From W-Chloroflexi-9 sp045863195 (GTDB taxonomy: Bacteria; Chloroflexota; Dehalococcoidia; UBA2979): a DNA stretch of 64,000 nucleotides. This document shows positions 58,748 through 64,000 of the stretch, piece by piece. Position numbers and translations under genes: made by a program. Numbering within the stretch: position 1 is the first letter of the stretch; each line of letters starts with the position of its first letter. Location of the stretch: positions 21,456 to 85,455 of the forward strand of contig BTUI01000014.1 of assembly GCA_045863195.1 (NCBI GenBank), in the 5' to 3' direction. The notes beneath the pieces are model-generated. The model did no database searches. It was not told the origin of the DNA and worked only from the letters and a program-made list of their open reading frames with translations.

Positions 58748-59998
58748 ATGGCACCCACCATGCGCAGCATCCACCGCGTCGTCGTCACGGGAGTCGGTGC
58801 GGTCACGCCCATCGGCAACACCGGGGCGGAGTACTGGGAAGGGCTGCGCACCGGCCGCAACGGCATCACCCGGGTCACCTCCTTCGACCCCGCGGACTGC
58901 CTCGTACAGATCGCGGGCGAGGTGAAGGACTGGGACGTGGAGCCCTACCTGGAGCGGAAGGTCGCGCGCCGCACCGGCCGCTTCGCCCAGTTCGCCCTCG
59001 CCGCCGGGATGCAGGCGATGGAGGACGGCGGGCTTGTGGTCACGGACGCCAACCGCGACGACATCGGCGTGGTGATGGCCACCTCCGGCGACTGCTTCGC
59101 GATGGGCCCGGAGTGGGAGGTCTACCTGAACCGCGGATCGCGGAACGTGGACCCGTTCATCGTGACGCGCATGGGCCAGCACATGGGCTCCGGCCGCCTG
59201 GGCCGCCAGATCGGCGTCCGAGGGCCGAACACCACCATCAACACCGCCTGCGCCTCCGGCACGGACGCGCTGGGCCATGCGCTCAGCATGATCCGCCTCG
59301 GCCACGCGCGGGCGATCCTCGCCGGCGGCGCGGAGGCGATGATCACGCCGCTCTCGCTCTCCTCGATGGGCCGCCTCGGCGCGCTCTCCAAGAACAACGA
59401 CGACCCGGAGCACGCCTCCCGCCCGTTCGACGCGAAGCGGGACGGCTTCATCCTGGGCGAGGGGGCGGGCGTGCTGCTGCTGGAGTCCGAGGAGCACGCG
59501 CTGGCTCGCGGCGCGCGGATCTACTGCGAGCTCGGCGGCGTGGGCTGGTCCTTCGACGCGACCGATGACACCGCCCCCGACCCGGAGGGCCAGGCGCTGG
59601 CGATGCGACGCGCGCTGCATGATGCCGGCGAGTCGCCGGAGGCGGTGGACTACATCAACGCCCACGGCACCAGCACGCCGTACAACGACCGCACGGAGAC
59701 GCAGGCGATCAAGATCGCCCTCGGCACCCGCGCGATGCAGGTGAAGGTCTCGTCGACGAAGTCGATGACGGGCCACCTGGCGGCCGGCGCGGGGGGCATC
59801 GAGGCGGTCGCGTCCGTGCTGGCGCTCCACCACGGCATCGTGCCGCCGACGATCAACTACGAGGTGCCGGACCCGGAGTGCGACCTGGACATCACGCCGA
59901 ACGTGGCCGTGGCACACGACATGCGCGTGGTCATGTCCAACTCATTCGGCCTCGGCGGGCAGAACGCCTCGGCGCTGTTCCGCACCTACGAGGCGTAG
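58748..59998 (+). CDS. fabF: 3-Oxoacyl-ACP synthase II type (FabF)
   Basis: 416 aa from ATG 58748. It condenses malonyl-ACP with acyl-ACP in fatty acid elongation. The catalytic Cys168 is in NTACASGTDA, His306 in NAHGTSTPYND, and His343 in KSMTGHLAAGAGG, with the final NSFGLGGQNAS loop. The length fits FabF. It is not next to fabD/fabG/acpP here, so the gene is scattered or belongs to a special acyl chain. A TAGGAT -10-like box lies near 58704, and GGATGGAG stands before the start. Confidence 0.92.
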   Translation: MAPTMRSIHRVVVTGVGAVTPIGNTGAEYWEGLRTGRNGITRVTSFDPADCLVQIAGEVKDWDVEPYLERKVARRTGRFAQFALAAGMQAMEDGGLVVTDANRDDIGVVMATSGDCFAMGPEWEVYLNRGSRNVDPFIVTRMGQHMGSGRLGRQIGVRGPNTTINTACASGTDALGHALSMIRLGHARAILAGGAEAMITPLSLSSMGRLGALSKNNDDPEHASRPFDAKRDGFILGEGAGVLLLESEEHALARGARIYCELGGVGWSFDATDDTAPDPEGQALAMRRALHDAGESPEAVDYINAHGTSTPYNDRTETQAIKIALGTRAMQVKVSSTKSMTGHLAAGAGGIEAVASVLALHHGIVPPTINYEVPDPECDLDITPNVAVAHDMRVVMSNSFGLGGQNASALFRTYEA

Positions 59999-60022
59999 CC
60001 CGTCGGGCCACGAGCGTTCCGG

Positions 60023-60262
60023 TTAGGCGGCCTTGCGCCCCTGCGCGGCGACCTTCGCGCGACGGATCTGGCGGCGCCGGATGTCACTCCGGTCGGTCGC
60101 CTTCGGCCATTCGCGCTCCTCGGGCCGCGTGAGTGCGGTCACGGACGGCAGCGGGCCGTACACGATGTGGCCGCACTGCACGCACGAGTGGTAGGTGTCG
60201 CCGATGTCTCGCACGCGGGTCAGCGTGCCACGGCAGCGGGGGCAGGCTTCAGCGACGATCAT
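60023..60262 (-). CDS. Small zinc-ribbon protein
   Basis: 79 aa from ATG 60262 (CAGGAG upstream; an open 35-codon extension lacks a ribosome site). CPRCRGTLTRVRDIGDTYHSCVQCGHIVYG is a complete treble-clef/zinc-ribbon knuckle pair (CPRC and CVQC). The C-terminal half is Arg- and Lys-rich (RRRQIRRAKVAAQGRKAA), suggesting nucleic-acid binding. No family beyond that is recognised. Confidence 0.7.
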   Translation of the reverse strand: MIVAEACPRCRGTLTRVRDIGDTYHSCVQCGHIVYGPLPSVTALTRPEEREWPKATDRSDIRRRQIRRAKVAAQGRKAA

Positions 60263-60388
60263 CAGGGGCTCCTGTCTGTACTCACTTGGAGACAGCCAGA
60301 GCATGCCTGACGCAGATTGACGGCCAGTTGCAGAAGTGTTGCCGGGGTGTGAAACGTCCCGCCGCACGTGGCGAGGCGAGCCGAGCGC

Positions 60389-62425
60389 CTATGGGCGTCC
60401 CCGCCGTGCGAGGAGCCACGCGGCCGTGACGGCCGCCGCGGCCACGCCGGCCCCCACCTTCGGCTTCTTCAGCAGCCGCGCGGCGTCCCCGAGCGACACC
60501 TGCAGCGTCCCCGCGTCACCGAGGCGCGCCGGGAGGTTCGAGCGCCGCACCTCGATCGCGGTCGGGCGGCCAGTGGAGCGGGCCGCCGGGCGCTCGGTCG
60601 GACGCGTCGATGCGGACGCTTCGCGCCGCGGCTCCCCCGCCGGAGTCGACACCTCGGCGACGGGCTCGTCAGCGGGGGCGGCCGCAAGTGCAGGTGGCGC
60701 AGCGGCCGGCAACATCCCCCAGCGGCCCCAGCCGTCCTCAGCGGGCCGCGCCTCGGGGGTCGCCGCCTTGAACCGCTCGAGCGGCGTCACCGAGGCCTGC
60801 GGCGCCGCCTCGGGCGCGACGTACGGACGGGCCGGCGGTGCGGGCAGCGGTTCGACCGGCAGGGTGGCCGCCACCGGCGGGGGCGGTGGCGGAGGCGCCT
60901 CGACGGGGCCCGCCGACGCTGCCGTCACCGGCTCCGCTTCTCCCTCGATCACCTCGGGCGTCTCGCCGGCGTCCGGTGACGCCTCCACCGTCACGGCGCT
61001 GGGCGGAAGCCCGAAGGCCGCGACGCGGTGCAGGCCGGCCGCCTCCGCCGGGTCGCCGATCGGCTCGACGCGTCCCGACGGCCGCGAGGCGTGGGCGTGG
61101 GCGGTCGAGTCGTCCTCGGGCGCGGGTGCGGGCACGGCGTCCGGGTGCCGGGGCGGGCGCGCGACCACCACGAGGAGCGCCGCCAGTACCCACAGCCCGC
61201 CGAAGGTCAGGATCGCGCCGTCGTACGAGCCGAGGATGTCGTAGTAGAGGCTCGCGAAGTACGGACCACCGGCGGAGAACAGGATCGTCACGGGCATCGC
61301 CGCCGCGCGCACGGAGCCGAGGTGCCGGCGGCCGAAGAAGTTCGCCCAGATGAACTCATTGAGCGGGATCTGGCCGCCGATGCCCGCACCGAAGAGGACG
61401 AACGCCAGCATCATCAGCGGGCGTGCGCTCTCCTGCGCCGCGACCACCATCAGTACCGCCCCGGAGGCCGCGCAGATGAACGAGCCCGCCGCAAGAAGCC
61501 TCGGCGGGAAGTGCTGCATGCTCCAGCCCCACACGAACTTGGAGAGCAGCGCCGCCAGGCCCTGCAGCGAGAAGAACAGCGCCGCCTCCGTCCTCGGGAA
61601 GCCCGCGTCCGTGAGGAACGGGATCGCGTGGAAGAGCAGCGACACAAGGCCGACCGAGGAGAAGCCGAACGCGACGACCAGCAGCCACATCGCGGGCGTC
61701 CGCACCGCCTGCGCGCGCGTGAAGGAATTGGCGAAGTCCGCCGCCGCCCGCGCCCGCGCGGTCACCTCCTTCACGCCGTCGCCGCCTCGTGCACCGTCCG
61801 GCGCCAGGCCGTAGTCCTCCGGCTGGCGGCGCATGACGAGCGCCACGGGGAGGATGAGGACGAACGCGCCGGCGGCGAGAATGAGCCAGGCGTCCCGCCA
61901 GCCGAAGCGGTCCACCACCTCGACCATGATCGGCGTCAGCACGACCGACCCGGCGGACACACCCATCGAGGCGAGCGAGATCGCCCAGCCGCGCTTCTCC
62001 ACGAACCACTTGGACAGCGTGACGTTGACGACGAGGTTGCCGATGAGCGTGAAGCCGAACGTGAAGACGATGCCGCGCAGCAGGATGAACTGCCAGAGCG
62101 TCTCCACCATGCTGATCGCCGCGATCGACCCCGCCAGGAACACGGAGCCGATCAGCATGAGCGGCCGCGCGCCGAAGCGGTCCACGTACCCGCCGACGAA
62201 GAAGCCGATCACCGCCGACACGGCGGTCGCCAGCGAGACGGCGATCGTGAACTCGGAGCGATCCCAGCCCAGGTCTTCCGTCATCGGCACCAGGAACGCA
62301 CCCGAGACCGGCGACTGGGTGCCGATCGCGACGAACTGGGCGATGAACGCGCCGATCACGATCCACCAGCCGTAGTAGACGCGCGGCTGGCGCGGGGCGG
62401 GCGCGGCGAGGGGATCCGTGGTCAC
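60389..62425 (-). CDS. MFS transporter with a long Pro/Ala-rich C-terminal extension
   Basis: 678 aa from GTG 62425. Residues 15-430 are a 12-helix major facilitator protein (YYGWWIVIGAFIAQFVAIGTQSPVSGAFLVPM, GYVDRFGARPLMLIGSV, WFVEKRGWAISLASMGVSAG, LGGQIPLNEF-type loops), close to the oxalate/formate-antiporter-like (OFA) group. After that come about 220 residues rich in Pro, Ala and Glu (VEAPPPPPPPVAATLPVE) and finally a hydrophobic helix VGAGVAAAAVTAAWLLARRG. Ordinary MFS proteins stop near 430. The tail could be a cytoplasmic or surface spacer with its own membrane anchor. The frame is open throughout with no shift visible. Confidence 0.82.
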   Translation of the reverse strand: MTTDPLAAPAPRQPRVYYGWWIVIGAFIAQFVAIGTQSPVSGAFLVPMTEDLGWDRSEFTIAVSLATAVSAVIGFFVGGYVDRFGARPLMLIGSVFLAGSIAAISMVETLWQFILLRGIVFTFGFTLIGNLVVNVTLSKWFVEKRGWAISLASMGVSAGSVVLTPIMVEVVDRFGWRDAWLILAAGAFVLILPVALVMRRQPEDYGLAPDGARGGDGVKEVTARARAAADFANSFTRAQAVRTPAMWLLVVAFGFSSVGLVSLLFHAIPFLTDAGFPRTEAALFFSLQGLAALLSKFVWGWSMQHFPPRLLAAGSFICAASGAVLMVVAAQESARPLMMLAFVLFGAGIGGQIPLNEFIWANFFGRRHLGSVRAAAMPVTILFSAGGPYFASLYYDILGSYDGAILTFGGLWVLAALLVVVARPPRHPDAVPAPAPEDDSTAHAHASRPSGRVEPIGDPAEAAGLHRVAAFGLPPSAVTVEASPDAGETPEVIEGEAEPVTAASAGPVEAPPPPPPPVAATLPVEPLPAPPARPYVAPEAAPQASVTPLERFKAATPEARPAEDGWGRWGMLPAAAPPALAAAPADEPVAEVSTPAGEPRREASASTRPTERPAARSTGRPTAIEVRRSNLPARLGDAGTLQVSLGDAARLLKKPKVGAGVAAAAVTAAWLLARRGRP

Positions 62426-62522
62426 GGGCAGGCGGCTCCGGGGCAAGACAGCCCCGGCATCATACCCACCGGCCGCCACCCCTCGGCGCGGCGGGCGGGG
62501 GCCGCCTAAGGCCTCCGCCTCG

Positions 62523-62528
62523 TATAGT
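62523..62528 (+). promoter_or_regulatory. -10 box placed for a leaderless transcript
   Basis: TATAGT ends six bases before GTG 62535, putting the transcription start at or beside the start codon. No ribosome site fits between. Confidence 0.5.
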
Positions 62529-62534
62529 GACGGG

Positions 62535-62753
62535 GTGAGCGAACCGACACCCCGCCGCATGGCGATCGACTGTATCTGGCTCCGTCGCACCATCGACCAG
62601 TCGAGGCGCGACCCCTACGCCATGCTCTGCACGCACATCGTGCGGGGCGACCAGGACTGCATCGGCCCGTTCCTGGAGGACGTGGAGACCAACTGCGGCC
62701 TGTGGGACCCCACGAAGGCCGCCGTGGAGCGCTTCGAGCGCACCCGCCGCTAA
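62535..62753 (+). CDS. Small conserved-looking hypothetical protein
   Basis: 72 aa from GTG 62535. The sequence SEPTPRRMAIDCIWLRRTIDQSRRDPYAMLCTHIVRGDQDCIGPFLEDVETNC is compact with four Cys (CIW, LCTH, QDC, TNC) and many charges; metal binding is possible. A frame continues open upstream, but the -10 box at 62523-62528 supports this start. I recognise no family. Confidence 0.6.
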   Translation: MSEPTPRRMAIDCIWLRRTIDQSRRDPYAMLCTHIVRGDQDCIGPFLEDVETNCGLWDPTKAAVERFERTRR

Positions 62754-62916
62754 CCCCTCGCCCACCCGATGTGACGCCGGGCTTCGACGCCGCCCCGGAG
62801 GCGCGCTATCCTCGGCGGCAGCACGCCCACCAGGGGCGCGAGCCGCTCCCCAACCGGCCCGCCGCCAATCGGCCCGTCGTCGCCGCCTCGCTCCCCCCGC
62901 TGACCCGGGGAGCCGC

Positions 62917-64000
62917 ATGACCACTATGGAAGCCCACGACCGCGCGCGCACCTCGGACGGCGGCATCACCGACGCCCAGCGTGCCGAGATCGACGAGGCC
63001 CGGGCGCAGTCCACCCTGACGCGCCGCGCCACCGTCCCCGCGCTCGAAGAGATCCTGTACGAGCCGCTGCCCGTCCTCGACCACGGCTTCGTGCGCGTGA
63101 TCGACTACATGGGGGACGACGCGGCGATCGTGCAGGCCGCGCGCGTCTCGTACGGCCGCGGCACCAAGCGGCGGCGGGACGACCAGGGGCTCATCAACTA
63201 CCTCATGCGGAACTGGCACACCTCCCCGTTCGAGATGTGCGAGATCAAGCTGCACGTGAAACTGCCGATCTTCGTCGCGCGCCAGTGGATCCGGCACCGC
63301 ACCGCGAACGTGAACGAGTACTCCGCGCGCTACTCCATCCTCGACAACGAGTTCTACATCCCGCGCGCGGAGCACATCGCCGCGCAGTCCTCGGTGAACC
63401 GGCAGGGCCGGGGCGACACGCTGACCGAGGCGGAGGCGCGGCGCGTGCAGGACCTGCTGCGCGAGGACGCCGAGCGCTCCTACGCGCACTACGACGAACT
63501 GCTGAACGAGACGCCGGAGGGTGACCAGCGCGACCCGTCCTACAGCGGCATCGCGCGCGAACTCGCGCGGATGAACCTCTCGCTGAACTTTTACACCCAG
63601 TGGTACTGGAAGACCGACCTCCACAACCTGATGCACTTCCTGCGCCTGCGCGCGGACGCGCACGCCCAGTACGAGATCCGCGCCTACGCCGACGTCATGA
63701 CCGGCATCCTCGAACGGTGGACGCCGATGGCCCACCGCGCGTTCGTGGACTACCGGCTGGGCGGCGCCCAGGTCAGCGCCAAGGGCATGGAGGCGATCCG
63801 GCGCATGCTGCAGGGCGAGACGCTGGACGCGAAGGCGGCCGGCATGTCGCCCGGTGAGTGGCGCGAACTCATGGCCCTCGTCGGCCGGGGCGAGGCCGGC
63901 GGCGCCGAGGCGGACACGGACGCGGGCGCGGGGGGGGCGGGGGCGGGCCGCCGGGGGGGGGGGGCGCGGGCCACACGCCGCGGGGGCCCCCCGGGGGGCC
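62917..64000 (+). CDS. thyX: Flavin-dependent thymidylate synthase (runs off the window)
   Basis: Open from ATG 62917 (GGGGAG upstream) to the end; no stop in the window. ThyX makes dTMP from dUMP with FAD, NADPH and methylene-tetrahydrofolate. The signature is complete: Arg126-His127-Arg128 in RQWIRHRTANVNEYSARYS, with WHTSPFEMCEIKLHVKLPIFVARQ before it and NFYTQWYWKTDLHNLMHFLRLRADAHAQYEIRAYA later. Residues 1-45 are an N-terminal extension. Real sequence ends near codon 330; the Gly-rich run after 63925 comes from the poor-quality window end. Confidence 0.92.
   Translation, partial: MTTMEAHDRARTSDGGITDAQRAEIDEARAQSTLTRRATVPALEEILYEPLPVLDHGFVRVIDYMGDDAAIVQAARVSYGRGTKRRRDDQGLINYLMRNWHTSPFEMCEIKLHVKLPIFVARQWIRHRTANVNEYSARYSILDNEFYIPRAEHIAAQSSVNRQGRGDTLTEAEARRVQDLLREDAERSYAHYDELLNETPEGDQRDPSYSGIARELARMNLSLNFYTQWYWKTDLHNLMHFLRLRADAHAQYEIRAYADVMTGILERWTPMAHRAFVDYRLGGAQVSAKGMEAIRRMLQGETLDAKAAGMSPGEWRELMALVGRGEAGGAEADTDAGAGGAGAGRRGGGARATRRGGPPGG
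63925..64000. other. G/C homopolymer end, probable assembly or read artefact
   Basis: The last 75 bases are runs of G and C (up to 12 G in a row) with almost no A or T, unlike the coding DNA before them. No trustworthy annotation is possible here; the C-terminus of thyX should not be read from it. Confidence 0.7.

Noticed and set aside
57197..59917. A 906-codon minus-strand frame across the CoA-transferase and fabF
   Set aside because: It is read in the wrong frame of the CoA-transferase and antisense to fabF, with low-complexity Arg/Gly/Ala sequence. The true genes lie in other frames.
61028..62509. A plus-strand frame of nearly 500 codons opposite the MFS gene
   Set aside because: The sequence is almost only Arg, His, Asp and Glu, as expected antisense to a membrane protein in GC-rich DNA.
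1..64000. CRISPR arrays, rRNA and tRNA genes
   Set aside because: I looked for regularly spaced repeats and for tRNA-like T-loop/acceptor patterns in the intergenic gaps and found none. A tRNAscan-SE and Infernal run would be needed to exclude a tRNA firmly.

Overview
The window is GC-rich bacterial chromosome, densely packed with genes on both strands. Many starts are GTG, Shine-Dalgarno sites are purine-rich, and some genes sit 6 to 8 bases behind a -10 box with no room for a leader. The gene content (repeated family III CoA-transferases and acyl-CoA dehydrogenases, luciferase-like monooxygenase, LiaI/LiaF-type membrane proteins, ThyX, GltBD, Thr/Ala/Pro-rich lipoproteins) is what I would expect of a Chloroflexota bacterium, perhaps Dehalococcoidia/Tepidiforma-like. 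That placement is inference: there is no rRNA, and I saw no tRNA. The last 75 bases are G/C homopolymer and look like a poor contig end.

Region 1 (1-4731) is a catabolic operon: the end of an Ltp2/SCPx-type thiolase-fold protein, its DUF35 partner, two adjacent family III CoA-transferases (one lacking the catalytic Asp) and an acyl-CoA dehydrogenase. Region 2 (4732-10800) is accessory DNA. It has a strong hairpin, a decayed minus-strand fragment, a 4 kb segment between two 23-bp direct repeats (a large unknown membrane protein plus an IS256-type transposase relic), a coiled-coil two-TM protein and a PIN-domain relic.

Region 3 (10838-28106) is mixed housekeeping: a MaoC-like protein, VOC protein, lipoprotein hydrolase, SH3 lipoprotein, Ig-like surface protein, luciferase-like monooxygenase, hydrolase, M42 peptidase and 23S rRNA uracil methyltransferase. 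It also holds a Maf protein fused to a foreign-looking N-terminal domain, a SAM methyltransferase, LiaI/LiaF-like proteins and a MacB-like ABC exporter. Region 4 (28131-44455) has gltBD, a tandem Usp protein, an orphan BcsB, two overlapping radical SAM/SPASM genes (NirJ/AhbC-like and TIGR04053-like), a CoA-transferase, an EamA transporter, an M20 peptidase and a 3-hydroxyacyl-CoA dehydrogenase.

Region 5 (44514-64000) opens with the most interesting gene, a thioredoxin-like lipoprotein whose first redox Cys codon is an in-frame TGA. A hairpin with bacterial SECIS geometry follows it, so it is probably a selenoprotein. After it come a membrane protein, a 3-hydroxyisobutyrate dehydrogenase-like gene, a small monooxygenase, another foreign-looking gene of unknown function, an acyl-CoA dehydrogenase with a 2-hydroxyacyl-CoA lyase-like enzyme, a GNAT/DUF6941 pair, a TlpA-like lipoprotein, a sirtuin with an Asp-box protein, a hydrolase, a CoA-transferase, FabF, a zinc ribbon, an MFS protein with an unusual tail, and ThyX running off the end.

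No CRISPR array or intact mobile element was seen. Three stretches with visibly softer third-position GC (about 5400-10560, 21300-21940 and 48780-49870) carry proteins of unknown function and look like separate acquisitions.
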